From assembly GCA_027449865.1 (NCBI GenBank), contig DAIDKV010000033.1, positions 1-64,000 of the forward strand: a stretch of DNA of 64,000 bases, written 5' to 3'. Shown here in pieces: positions 26,495-34,866 of the stretch (positions within the stretch are counted from its first letter, which is position 1; every line of letters starts with the position of its first letter). The notes under the pieces were generated by a model, which was not told where the DNA came from, made no database searches, and was given only the letters and a program-made list of their open reading frames with translations. This stretch comes from Planctomycetales bacterium. GTDB taxonomy: Bacteria; Planctomycetota; Planctomycetia; Isosphaerales; Isosphaeraceae. The position numbers were made by a program, and so were the translations under genes.

Positions 26495-27085
26495 TCAATC
26501 GAACAGAATCGGGACCCGGACAATCTCGAAAGGTCCCATGGGATCGGGGCCGAAGTGCCGGCCCGACTGGCAGGGAGGCGAGAGAAGCGGGCGAGGGCCG
26601 TTACCAATGGGTCCGACTTCGCGAGCTCGTTCGTACTCCTCGCGATATTATACCAAACTCTCGAGTCGATTGAATCGAATTTTCCGGGAAGACTGTCCGA
26701 TTTTTTCGACGGGCCGGCCAAACCCAGAGCCTCTCCGCCCCGACCCCCCCTCAACCCGCCCGGCTTCCCAACCGCAAGACCTCCTTCACGCCCCCAAACA
26801 CCCCCCGCCAATCGATCGCGGGCACCGACTCCGTCTTCCCACAATCGATTCGGTGAATAAGATAACCGCTCAGTGATCGCCCCCATCGGCCGACCACCGT
26901 TCTTTCTATCCCGAATCAGGGAAAATCAGGATCAAAACTCCAGGGACTTCCCGAATTTCAGGGTAGAATAAGCTATTGTCAGGAAAGAAAAGGCTCTCCG
27001 ATCTCGGCCCGCAGCCTTGAGGGCCCTCATCGGCGTGATCCGCGAGGATTCGATCGGAGGCCGACCGCATCGGAGCCCGAGTGCA

Positions 27086-27322
27086 ATGATCCCCCAACTC
27101 CAGCACGCGAACGGCCTCCCCTGGCTCTTCTGGATCGGTGTCCAAAGCTGGGAGTGTCGAGGCTGCGGCGCCTCCGGCGACCAGCCGCCGTTCACGGACG
27201 TCGTGAGCTTCGCCCGATGGGCCGGCGACATCAAGCGGACGCACGCGAACTGCGGCCAGCCCCTCGTCCTGGCCGATGGCGAGGTCGGACACCCGCTCAA
27301 TCCCGACCGATTGGAACGCTAG
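27086..27322 (+). CDS. Small hypothetical protein with CxxC and C residues (possible zinc ribbon)
   Basis: MIPQLQHANGLPWLFWIGVQSWECRGCGASGDQPPFTDVVSFARWAGDIKRTHANCGQPLVL...; internal start of ORF 27017..27322. Confidence 0.45.
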   Translation: MIPQLQHANGLPWLFWIGVQSWECRGCGASGDQPPFTDVVSFARWAGDIKRTHANCGQPLVLADGEVGHPLNPDRLER

Positions 27323-27338
27323 CGAGCCGTCTCTCCGG

Positions 27339-27707
27339 TCACCGCCTTGGCCAGTACATCATCAGGCCAACCCCCACCAGCGCGATCAGCGAGCCTACCA
27401 GATCGGCGCGGTCGGGACGGTCGCCATCCAGGCCCCACCCCCAGAGCAGCGAAAGCACGATGAAAAAGCCCCCGTAAGCGGCGTAGACCCGGCCAAAGTG
27501 GCTCGTCTGAAACGTCGGAATGATCCCGTAGAGGATCAAAACCACTCCACCCAGAATACCCCACCACCCGGGACGATCGTCCCTCAGCCACTTCCAGATT
27601 AACCACCCTCCGCCAATCTCGCAGACCCCCGCAACCACGAACAGCACAATCGATCGCGAGACCTCCACAGGATCCGGCATCCGACCACGCCTCCCCTCGC
27701 TTCCCAA
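27339..27707 (-). CDS. YnfA/UPF0060 family small membrane protein
   Basis: SRSIVLFVVAGVCEIGGGWLIWKWLRDDRPGWWGILGGVVLILYGIIPTFQTSHFGRVYAAYGGFFIVLSLLWGWGLDGDRPDRADLVGSLIALVGVGLMMYWPRR matches the YnfA family pattern. Confidence 0.92.
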   Translation of the reverse strand: MGSEGRRGRMPDPVEVSRSIVLFVVAGVCEIGGGWLIWKWLRDDRPGWWGILGGVVLILYGIIPTFQTSHFGRVYAAYGGFFIVLSLLWGWGLDGDRPDRADLVGSLIALVGVGLMMYWPRR

Positions 27708-27752
27708 GCCCTTGACCCGATGCTCGCTCGAAGCCTATATTTGCCCAGACGC

Positions 27753-28115
27753 ATGGAAAAGACCACCCCGGATGCACTGGCCGAGTCAACCCGCCTGCTC
27801 AAGGCCTTCGCCGATCCGGTGCGCCTTCGCCTCCTGAACCTGCTCTCGGGCGATCGCGAGGAGGTTTGCGTCTGCCATTTGCACGAGGCGCTGGAGCTCT
27901 CTCAGCCAACAATCTCCCGGCACCTGGCCTACCTTCGCAAGCACGGACTGGTCGTCGGCCGCAAGGAAGGGCTCTGGGTTTACTACCGACTGGCCAGGCC
28001 CCGGGCCGGCCTGCATCGCATCCTCCTCGGCTGCCTCGATAGCAGCCTCGGCGACCCCGAAGTCTTCGCCCAGGATCGCCTGCGACTCGATCGGGCCGTC
28101 TCCTGCTGCAAGTGA
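27753..28115 (+). CDS. arsR: ArsR/SmtB family transcriptional regulator
   Basis: STRLLKAFADPVRLRLLNLLSGDREEVCVCHLHEALELSQPTISRHLAYLRKHGLVVGRKEGLWVYYRL; CVCH metal-binding-type motif; C-terminal CC. Confidence 0.93.
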   Translation: MEKTTPDALAESTRLLKAFADPVRLRLLNLLSGDREEVCVCHLHEALELSQPTISRHLAYLRKHGLVVGRKEGLWVYYRLARPRAGLHRILLGCLDSSLGDPEVFAQDRLRLDRAVSCCK

Positions 28116-28193
28116 TGACTTTTTTTAGAATACTGCATTCGGCTAGACCCATATACTTGGTGAAAGCCCCGGATTCCCGAGAGTGAGGCGATC

Positions 28194-29141
28194 ATGTCCG
28201 AAACGATTATCGAGGCCGTGAAGTCAAAGTATGGGTCGGTCGCCGGGATCGGGCTCTCGACCGACCACCAGGGCGTGAAGGCCGTCGCCGAGGCGTTCGG
28301 CTATTCGCCGGAGGAACTGGCGACGATCCCCGCCGAGGCCAACATGGGCCTCTCCTGCGGCAATCCCACCGCCACCGCGCACCTGCGACCTGGCGAGACG
28401 GTCGTCGACCTGGGCAGCGGCGGCGGGCTCGACGTGTTTCTCGCGGCGCGTCGGGTCGGGCCGACTGGCAAGGCGATCGGCATCGACATGACGCCCGAGA
28501 TGCTCGACCTCGCGCGCCGAAACGCCGAGAAATCGGGCCTGACCAACGTTGCCTTCCATCAGGCGACGATCGACCGGCTGCCCCTTCCCGACGCCTCGGT
28601 CGACTGCGTGATCTCGAACTGTGTGATCAACCTGGCGCCGGACAAACCGGCCGTTTTCCGCGAGCTCGCCCGGGTGTTGAAGCCGGGCGGCCGGCTTGCG
28701 GTGAGCGACATTGCCCTGAAGCGCGAGCTCCCGCCCGAGCTGGGCAACGACCTGATGGCGTATGTCGGCTGCATAGCCGGCGCGATCCCGATTGAGGACT
28801 ATCGAGATGGTCTGATCGCGGCGGGTTTCGCGCATGTCGAGGTGATTGACAGCGGGGCGGACCTCAACGCCTACGCGAAGGTGGAGAACCAGGCGGCCTG
28901 CTGTCCTCCGCCGTCGCCATCGGCGTCGAGCTCGAGCTCGACCTCGCCGCTCGCGGTGGTGGACGAGGGATGTTGCTCGGCTCAGGTCTCGGTCGGACCC
29001 GCGGCCGTCGTGGACGAGGCGCTCCACGCCCGGCTGGCCGATTTGCTCAGGCGATACGACGTGAACGATTACGCCGCGAGCGTGAAGGTCTTCGCGGTCA
29101 AGCCCCGAGCCGAAAGCGGGGACGAGAAACCCCAATCCTGA
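28194..29141 (+). CDS. arsM: Arsenite S-adenosylmethionine methyltransferase
   Basis: [87 protein letters not shown]; conserved Cys pattern and C-terminal CC pairs. Confidence 0.95.
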   Translation: MSETIIEAVKSKYGSVAGIGLSTDHQGVKAVAEAFGYSPEELATIPAEANMGLSCGNPTATAHLRPGETVVDLGSGGGLDVFLAARRVGPTGKAIGIDMTPEMLDLARRNAEKSGLTNVAFHQATIDRLPLPDASVDCVISNCVINLAPDKPAVFRELARVLKPGGRLAVSDIALKRELPPELGNDLMAYVGCIAGAIPIEDYRDGLIAAGFAHVEVIDSGADLNAYAKVENQAACCPPPSPSASSSSSTSPLAVVDEGCCSAQVSVGPAAVVDEALHARLADLLRRYDVNDYAASVKVFAVKPRAESGDEKPQS

Positions 29142-29159
29142 CCCAGGCCGACCGGAGCC

Positions 29160-29192
29160 GAGTCGAGGCGAGTCGAGTCGAGTCGAGTCGAG
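29160..29192. repeat. Pentanucleotide (GAGTC)n-like microsatellite
   Basis: gagtcgaggcgagtcgagtcgagtcgagtcgag just downstream of arsM. Confidence 0.8.
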
Positions 29193-29335
29193 CCCGGCAG
29201 GCCCGAGCGGCCTCTCTGCATCAGGCGACCCGCTTGCTCGGATTCCGGAGGACGGGTTCCGTTGGCGGACGCCCGGAGCTCCTCCCGTTTGCCCAGTCAT
29301 CACGAGCCTGCGGATGGCGCCCGATCCGTTCCGTT

Positions 29336-29477
29336 GCAGGAGCCGGCTCCAGCCGGCGATCTTCGCGTGACCTCTGGCTTCGTCCGGATCGATGACCCTT
29401 GTAGGAGCCGGCTCCAGCCGGCGATCTTCGCGTGACCTCTGGCTTCGTCCCGATCGGGGGCTGGAGCCCCCTCCTAC
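29336..29477. repeat. REP-REP-iREP array (left)
   Basis: G(T/C)AGGAGCCGGCTCCAGCCGGCGATC at 29336-29361 and 29401-29426; inverted relative GATCGGGGGCTGGAGCCCCCTCCTAC at 29452-29477. Confidence 0.88.
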
Positions 29478-29504
29478 ACGGACTAATCCTTACCCCAGTC
29501 CCAT

Positions 29505-29530
29505 GCTGGAGCCGGCTCCAGCCGGCGATC
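29505..29530. repeat. Solitary REP-like palindrome
   Basis: GCTGGAGCCGGCTCCAGCCGGCGATC. Confidence 0.8.
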
Positions 29531-29536
29531 CGCCCT

Positions 29537-30046
29537 TTACTTCCACCAATCCCAATCGAGCAAAGCTCGCCGGCTCGGAGAGGCGCTCGAAAACGGCCAC
29601 TCTTCCGCCACTCCTACCAGGCCCCGGCGGACAGGATTGTAATGGACGTACTCCACGCTGTCGAAGACTTCCCGGTCGTTCCGACAGGCATGATCGTAGA
29701 ACCCGTCATCCTGCCAAACACGATGTGGAAGCCCAAGATCCCGCCGAATCCGACGTCCCGTATAAGACCCCAGACTCCTCATGAGGTCGGAGAGTTCCTC
29801 GCCGGGCAAGAGGCAGAGGACGGCGTGATAGTGGTCCGGCATAACGACGAAGGCCAGGAGTCGGATGCGTCCCGCCTGTCGCAGATGGCTGAGGGATTCG
29901 ATAAGCCTCTCGGCCGCGGACGGCACGGCGAGGATGGGCCGGCGTCCTTCGGTGCATTTTGTGACGAAGTAGCACCGATTCGGCTCAGACATCCTGCCGC
30001 CACGCAGACGTTTCGCATGCGGATCGCCGTCCTTCGGGATGGACAT
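29537..30046 (-). mobile_element. REP-associated tyrosine transposase (RAYT / Y1 transposase, IS200-like)
   Basis: MSIPKDGDPHAKRLRGGRMSEPNRCYFVTKCTEGRRPIL...LLAFVVMPDHYHAVLCL...RVWQDDGFYDHACRNDREVFDSVEYVHYNPVRRGLVGVAEEWPFSSA; HUH motif HYH and Y1 motif EYVHYNPV. The track's 257-aa ORF extends N-terminally through two REPs. Confidence 0.92.
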
Positions 30047-30110
30047 GTCATGTTCCTGGTTCTCGGTCAAGTCGTACGCAAGTCTCTTTCGCCCGGGTCG
30101 ATGGCTCGTT

Positions 30111-30253
30111 GTAGGAGCCGGCTCCAGCCGGCGATCTTCGCGTGACCTCTGGCTTCGCCCGGGTCGATGGCTCGTTGTAGGAGCCGGCTCCAGCCGGCGA
30201 TCTTCGCGTGACCTCTGGCTTCGTCCGGATCGGGGGCTGGAGCTTCCTCCCAC
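30111..30253. repeat. REP-REP-iREP array (right)
   Basis: GTAGGAGCCGGCTCCAGCCGGCGATC at 30111-30136 and 30177-30202; degenerate inverted copy GATCGGGGGCTGGAGCTTCCTCCCAC at 30228-30253. Confidence 0.88.
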
Positions 30254-30341
30254 ACGGTCCTTCGCCAGGATCGCGAGCCACTCGGGATGGTTGGGCTCTT
30301 CCCGGTCCATGGGGAAGGGTTCAACCCGAGGCTCCGAACGC

Positions 30342-30956
30342 TCATCCCAGCCGCCGGATCACCGCGAACCAGGCTTGCGGACCCCCCTCGCTGAAGGAAA
30401 TGTCTTCCAGGTCGGGCCGGACCTCCAGGCGAGAAGACTGGATCTCCTCAACCTCCCAGCCGTTGGCGAAGGCGTCGCGAAGCTCGCGCTGGGAGACGCG
30501 CCTGGGGCCCTGAGTTCCAGGTTCCTCGTCACTGAAGCAGAGCAGGAAAAGCCGGCCGCCTGGACGGGTCGCATGGGCGAGTCCCGCGACGTATCGCGCC
30601 CGATCCTCGTCACCGAAGACGTGGAAGAGTCCGCTGTCGATCACCGAGTCGAACGTTCGATCGAGGTCCAGAAGCGTGAGGGCGTCTTTCTGGACGAACT
30701 CGGCGGCCTGTCCGCGCTCCTGGGCTTTTCGACGCGCCTCCCGGATGGGTCCTTCCAGGAAGTCGATGCCGAGGACGGTGTGGCCCCGTCCGGCGAAATA
30801 GAGAGCATTTTCGCCGGTACCGCAGCCGGAATCGAGGATCGTCCCGGTGACCCGATCGGCGGCCTCGACAAACGACCGTTGCGGCCGGCCGATGTCCCAG
30901 GGGGGCTTCCTGGCGTACATCGAGGCGAAGCTTTCCTGGTTCAGCAAGTCGCTCAT
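30342..30956 (-). CDS. Class I SAM-dependent methyltransferase
   Basis: MSDLLNQESFASMYARKPPWDIGRPQRSFVEAADRVTGTILDSGCGTGENALYFAGRGHTVLGIDFLEGPIREARRKA...RPGGRLFLLCFSDEEPG. Confidence 0.9.
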   Translation of the reverse strand: MSDLLNQESFASMYARKPPWDIGRPQRSFVEAADRVTGTILDSGCGTGENALYFAGRGHTVLGIDFLEGPIREARRKAQERGQAAEFVQKDALTLLDLDRTFDSVIDSGLFHVFGDEDRARYVAGLAHATRPGGRLFLLCFSDEEPGTQGPRRVSQRELRDAFANGWEVEEIQSSRLEVRPDLEDISFSEGGPQAWFAVIRRLG

Positions 30957-31195
30957 GATGGTCCTTTCGTCGTCCGATGAAATGTTGATCGAATTTACAA
31001 TCAATACACGTCAATCATGGCCTTCAGCGGCTCGGGATTGTTGACCCTGCCAGGAACCGAGTGCCAGCCGTGGAGAAAGAGGAAGTTCATCGGGATACAA
31101 TCCAGGTGGTCGTCTCGTGGAACACCCCGATTTTCGCGCCCGCCCGGCGCCGGGGCAAGTCTGGGATCGTGCCGGACACCCCGGTGGAGATCCGA

Positions 31196-31663
31196 ATGGC
31201 CTCCTTGCTCGCGGTGGACCTGGGACTCCGGACCGGGCTGGCGCTTTACGGCCCGGAAGGCCGGCTCTCCTGGTATCGCTCGCAGCATTATGCGAACCGC
31301 GCCTCACTGCGTCGGGGAGTGCATGGCCTGCTCGACGCCTGCCCCGAAGTTTCGCATCTGGTCCTGGAAGGCGGCGGCCCGATCGCCGAGATCTGGGTCC
31401 GAGACGCCGGACGCCGGGGGATCGCGGTCCGACAGATCGCCGCCGAGGACTGGCGCGGGCGTTTCTTCGACCCCAAAGACCAGCGAGGCCGGGACCGGTC
31501 GAAACACTCCGCCGACGTTCTGGCCCGCCGGATCATCGAGTGGTCGGGTGCCCCCCGGCCGACCTCGCTACGTCACGACGCCGCCGAGGCGATCCTCATC
31601 GGCCTCTGGGGCGTCCTGGAGATCGGCTGGCTGGAGCAGATGCCGGCGGTGGTGCTGGGTTGA
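31196..31663 (+). CDS. RuvC/RNase H-fold nuclease-like protein
   Basis: ASLLAVDLGLRTGLALYGPEG (D..G...G), VSHLVLEGGGPIAEIW (second acidic residue), LRHDAAEAILIGLWGV (terminal D): acidic pattern of the RNase H/RuvC fold. Internal start of ORF 31061..31663. Confidence 0.6.
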   Translation: MASLLAVDLGLRTGLALYGPEGRLSWYRSQHYANRASLRRGVHGLLDACPEVSHLVLEGGGPIAEIWVRDAGRRGIAVRQIAAEDWRGRFFDPKDQRGRDRSKHSADVLARRIIEWSGAPRPTSLRHDAAEAILIGLWGVLEIGWLEQMPAVVLG

Positions 31664-31700
31664 TCGGTCGTGCTAAATTACGGCCGGGGAAGTCTGTTAT

Positions 31701-31724
31701 CGGGGCCGGCTCCAGCGGGCCATC
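31701..31724. repeat. Degenerate REP-like sequence
   Basis: CGGGGCCGGCTCCAGCGGGCCATC resembles the REP core. Confidence 0.4.
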
Positions 31725-31781
31725 ATCGCCCACCACCTTCAATCGCCTGGGTGAGGACCAACTCAAACACGGGGGATCGCC

Positions 31782-32351
31782 ATGGGTTCGCTCATCAGGT
31801 ATCACAGGCTCCTGCAGAGGCTCACGGTGACGATCATCCCCTGGTTTTTCTTCGCCTGGTTTTTCTTCACCATGATGGTTTTCTTTATCGACCCTTCCCC
31901 CAGAGACGATGAGAGCATACGTCTGTGCGTCTTTTGTCTATTGCTCCTCGCCTACATCGACGCGCGGAATCGGACCCAGAAGGAGCAACGGAACCGATTC
32001 GAGACCTACCTGCCCCTACTTGACATGATCCTCAAGATCACCCCGGATTTGTTGACAAGGGGAGCCTCAAATCTCTCGAACAGGGAGCAGTTCCTCGGCC
32101 TGACTTACTACACCAAAGATCAGATTGAGCACGAACACCCGAAACTGGCGAGAGAAATCTACGGGGCCTTACACACTCGCCTTGAACCCGAATCGGCACG
32201 GACCCTGAGGCTCACGAGCAACGACAAGCGCGTATTGATTCTTTTTTATGCGGATTTCTTGCGGAGAATCAACGAACCGGATCTGGCGGAGGAATTGGAA
32301 AAGAGCGAGCCCAGGGCCGTGAAGGAGCAGCCGAGAGGTCCAGGCGAGTAG
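31782..32351 (+). CDS. Hypothetical membrane protein
   Basis: Two hydrophobic segments (VTIIPWFFFAWFFFTMMVFFI; LCVFCLLLLAYI) then a soluble domain; the TAG stop lies inside a REP (GTAG). Confidence 0.7.
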   Translation: MGSLIRYHRLLQRLTVTIIPWFFFAWFFFTMMVFFIDPSPRDDESIRLCVFCLLLLAYIDARNRTQKEQRNRFETYLPLLDMILKITPDLLTRGASNLSNREQFLGLTYYTKDQIEHEHPKLAREIYGALHTRLEPESARTLRLTSNDKRVLILFYADFLRRINEPDLAEELEKSEPRAVKEQPRGPGE

Positions 32352-32424
32352 GAGCCGGCTCCAGCCGGCGATCTTTGCGCTCGCTTCTCCTTCGAGCGGG
32401 TCGGGAGCTGGAGCTCCCTCCTAC
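32348..32424. repeat. REP/iREP pair (77-bp BIME-like unit)
   Basis: GTAGGAGCCGGCTCCAGCCGGCGATC (32348-32373) and inverted CGGGAGCTGGAGCTCCCTCCTAC ending 32424. Confidence 0.88.
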
Positions 32425-32461
32425 AGGGGCAGATTCACATGTGGATTCAATATGGATTTTT

Positions 32462-32487
32462 GTAGGAGCCGGCTCCAGCCGGCGATC
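32462..32487. repeat. Solitary REP
   Basis: GTAGGAGCCGGCTCCAGCCGGCGATC. Confidence 0.88.
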
Positions 32488-32588
32488 CGGCGCAGGACCT
32501 GTTGCCGCGTCCGGTTCGCAAGCGGGTTTCCGTATCCAACAAAAATGCGACCAGATGTTCCGACGAGAATCATCGTGATCGCATGTTT

Positions 32589-32912
32589 TTATGTCTCTTT
32601 AGAAATCATATCCTCAATCGGCACCACATCAACAACCGCCGCCGGTTGGATCGGCCCGTACACATGAGGGAACAACCTCAGGGTTTCGTGGGGATTCTCC
32701 CAGACCAGCGGCGATTGCAGCTTCTCGGGGTCGATCCGCAAAACGACCAGCCCAGACTGCCCCTGGTAAAACTTCCCGTAGACATAAGACAACTGCTCCG
32801 GGGTCGAGCAGTGGATGAAACCCTCGGCGGCGAGGTCGTCGCTGCGGAACTCGCCGAGGGCGACAGCCTTCTCCCAGAACTCTCGGGTCGTGATGCGCAG
32901 GATCTCGGTCAT
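32589..32912 (-). CDS. DUF952 family protein
   Basis: [72 protein letters not shown]...FPHVYGPI. Confidence 0.9.
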   Translation of the reverse strand: MTEILRITTREFWEKAVALGEFRSDDLAAEGFIHCSTPEQLSYVYGKFYQGQSGLVVLRIDPEKLQSPLVWENPHETLRLFPHVYGPIQPAAVVDVVPIEDMISKET

Positions 32913-33403
32913 CGAGGCGACTCCTTTTCCCGGGCAATCGGGGCAACCCGGGCATCAACGGCTCGGATGTAGTCGTCGGGGGCGAGGAAAATTTGCAGGC
33001 CCCGCATCCCGGCCGAGATCGAGATCACGTCAAAAAGTTCGGCCGTCTCGTCCAGGAGAACCGGATACGGCTTCTTGCACGCCAGCGCTGTGACACCGCC
33101 CCGGATGTAGCCGGTCAGCGGCTCGACCTCCTTCAGCGGAACCGTCTCGATTTTCTTGTCGCCGGTCGCCTTCGCCAGGGCCTTCAGGTCCAGTTCGCAG
33201 TTGCCCGGGACGACCGCCAGACAAATACCGTGCTTGTCGCCGCGGGCCACCAGCGTCTTGAAGACCTGTTCGGCCGGCAAGCCGACCTTGCGAGCGACCG
33301 TCTCGGCGGCGAGGTCGTCGGGATCGACCTCGTACTCCCGGAGCACGTAGGAGACGCCCAGGTGGTCAAGCAACCGGACGGCATTCGTCTTGGCGGTCTT
33401 CAC
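32909..33403 (-). CDS. ybaK: YbaK/EbsC-type Cys-tRNA(Pro) deacylase
   Basis: [122 protein letters not shown] start at 33403. Overlaps the DUF952 gene by 4 bp. Confidence 0.92.
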   Translation of the reverse strand: MKTAKTNAVRLLDHLGVSYVLREYEVDPDDLAAETVARKVGLPAEQVFKTLVARGDKHGICLAVVPGNCELDLKALAKATGDKKIETVPLKEVEPLTGYIRGGVTALACKKPYPVLLDETAELFDVISISAGMRGLQIFLAPDDYIRAVDARVAPIAREKESPR

Positions 33404-33504
33404 CAGCCGGCCCTCATCTCCTCGATCGCGGCGATTTCCGAACGACCCCGCCACGATAACGGCGTCGAGCCGCGGAAGGGAAGGCCGAGGCGAGGATGCC
33501 GGGG

Positions 33505-33999
33505 TTATCCCTCGCTGGTCACCTGCTGGGCGTCGTCGTGCCGCCAGCCGATGAGTGTCAACGCGGTGAGCAGGAGGCATCCGGCCCACTGGATCGTGCT
33601 GACGATCAGGTAGCGCTCATGGAGCGTGCGGAAGCGGCGACGATCGAGGATCGCCGCGTCGTCGGGGACGAGTAACTCGTCGAGCTTCGGATGGAGCCAG
33701 ACCAGCAGGGCGAGCGTCAGGACGAGTCCCGCCCAGATCGCCCATCGGAGCCGACGTCCACCGGCCGACGCTCCCCGAACCGCCGAGAGGTCCCAGCCCC
33801 AGACCGCCAGAGCCACGGCGCCCGCGAGGTTGAGGTAGTTGGTCACTCGTCGGGTGATGAAGCCCTGCTCCCGGTCGGAGCCGAGCACATCCGCCCCGAT
33901 CGGCACCACGACCCCGCCGTAGAACGTGAACCCGCCCTGCCAGAACATCAGCGCCCAGAGCAGCAGCCAGCGCCGAACGAGTCCCGTGATCCGACGCAT
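33505..33999 (-). CDS. Hypothetical integral membrane protein
   Basis: MRRITGLVRRWLLLWALMFWQGGFTFYGGVVVPIGADVLGSDREQGFITRRVTNYLNLAGAVALAVWGW...; several TM segments. The track ORF start (34173) lies inside a palindromic repeat and is probably wrong. Confidence 0.75.
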   Translation of the reverse strand: MRRITGLVRRWLLLWALMFWQGGFTFYGGVVVPIGADVLGSDREQGFITRRVTNYLNLAGAVALAVWGWDLSAVRGASAGGRRLRWAIWAGLVLTLALLVWLHPKLDELLVPDDAAILDRRRFRTLHERYLIVSTIQWAGCLLLTALTLIGWRHDDAQQVTSEG

Positions 34000-34039
34000 G
34001 CCGTCTCCGCTCGTCTTGCGACCAGGCCCGTCTGCGGTC

Positions 34040-34189
34040 CTAGAGCGCGTTACCGTTGGATGGCCGATGTCTCCTACCAACCCGACGCGCCAGCGAGGGT
34101 CTTCGTGTCGGAACCCTCGCTGGCGCGTCGGGTTGGTAGGAGGAGTCCGCTCCCACCGGCATCGTCCATGCAACCGTTAAGCGCTCTAG
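34040..34189. mobile_element. MITE-like 150-bp palindromic element
   Basis: Inner perfect inverted repeat CCTACCAACCCGACGCGCCAGCGAGGGT/ACCCTCGCTGGCGCGTCGGGTTGGTAGG around a 12-nt loop; outer imperfect 30-bp inverted repeats CTAGAGCGCGTTACCGTTGGATGGCCGATG and CATCGTCCATGCAACCGTTAAGCGCTCTAG. Confidence 0.75.
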
Positions 34190-34258
34190 CTCGGGGAACT
34201 TCCAGCGCCGATCGCTCCCCCTCATCGATCATCCCGATCCGGCGCGAGAGTATCAAGC

Positions 34259-34866
34259 TCACCCCTCCCGGATGATCTTCGCCAGGATGCCGAGGATCTG
34301 CCCCGCCCGGTCAATGTAGTACTCCATCAGGTCGAGCGTGACGACAGACCCCTCCAGCCGGAGGAATTTCCAGGCGCTACCGGTCGTCACCACTCCGAAG
34401 ACGAGACCGCTCGTTGCCCCGGATTGCTGGTTGAACATCTGGGCCGCGTACATCGAGGCGATGCACTGACCCAGGCCGGTCCGCAGGTTGTCGTTCCTGG
34501 CCTCGACGATCGCGATCAGGGGCGCCGAGAGGATGAACTGCCGCGCCGATCGCGTGATCAGAAAGTCGCAGATGCCGTTCAACCCGCGACCCGGATCGAC
34601 CGCCAGTTCCACTCCCGAGAATAGCCCGAAACGATCGCCCATCGACCGTCTTAGTTCCAGCAGCATCGGCGCGATGATGAACTCCGACTTCGCCTTCTCT
34701 GTGTTAATCGCGAGCGCCAGCGTGGTCCCCTCCGTCAGCATCTCGACAAATTCGTCGCGGAGTTGTAGAGGTGCGACCTCTGCGAAGAGTTCCGTCTCTT
34801 CGATCGTCAGCCCGAGGTCCTGTTGAACCTGGGGGAACCGAAAATCCTGGAACGACATGGCCATGC
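34259..34866 (-). CDS. PD-(D/E)XK nuclease-like hypothetical protein
   Basis: MAMSFQDFRFPQVQQDLGLTIEETELF...GLNGICDFLITRSARQFILSAPLIAIVEARNDNLRTGLGQCIASMYAAQMFNQQSGATSGLVFGVVTTGSAWKFLRLEGSVVTLDLMEYYIDRAGQILGILAKIIREG; D...E-A-R arrangement. Start uncertain. Confidence 0.6.

Noticed and set aside
29336-30253. CRISPR array interpretation of the repeated 26-mers
   Set aside because: Too few units, irregular intervals, inverted copies, conserved spacers, no cas genes; fits REP/iREP with RAYT.
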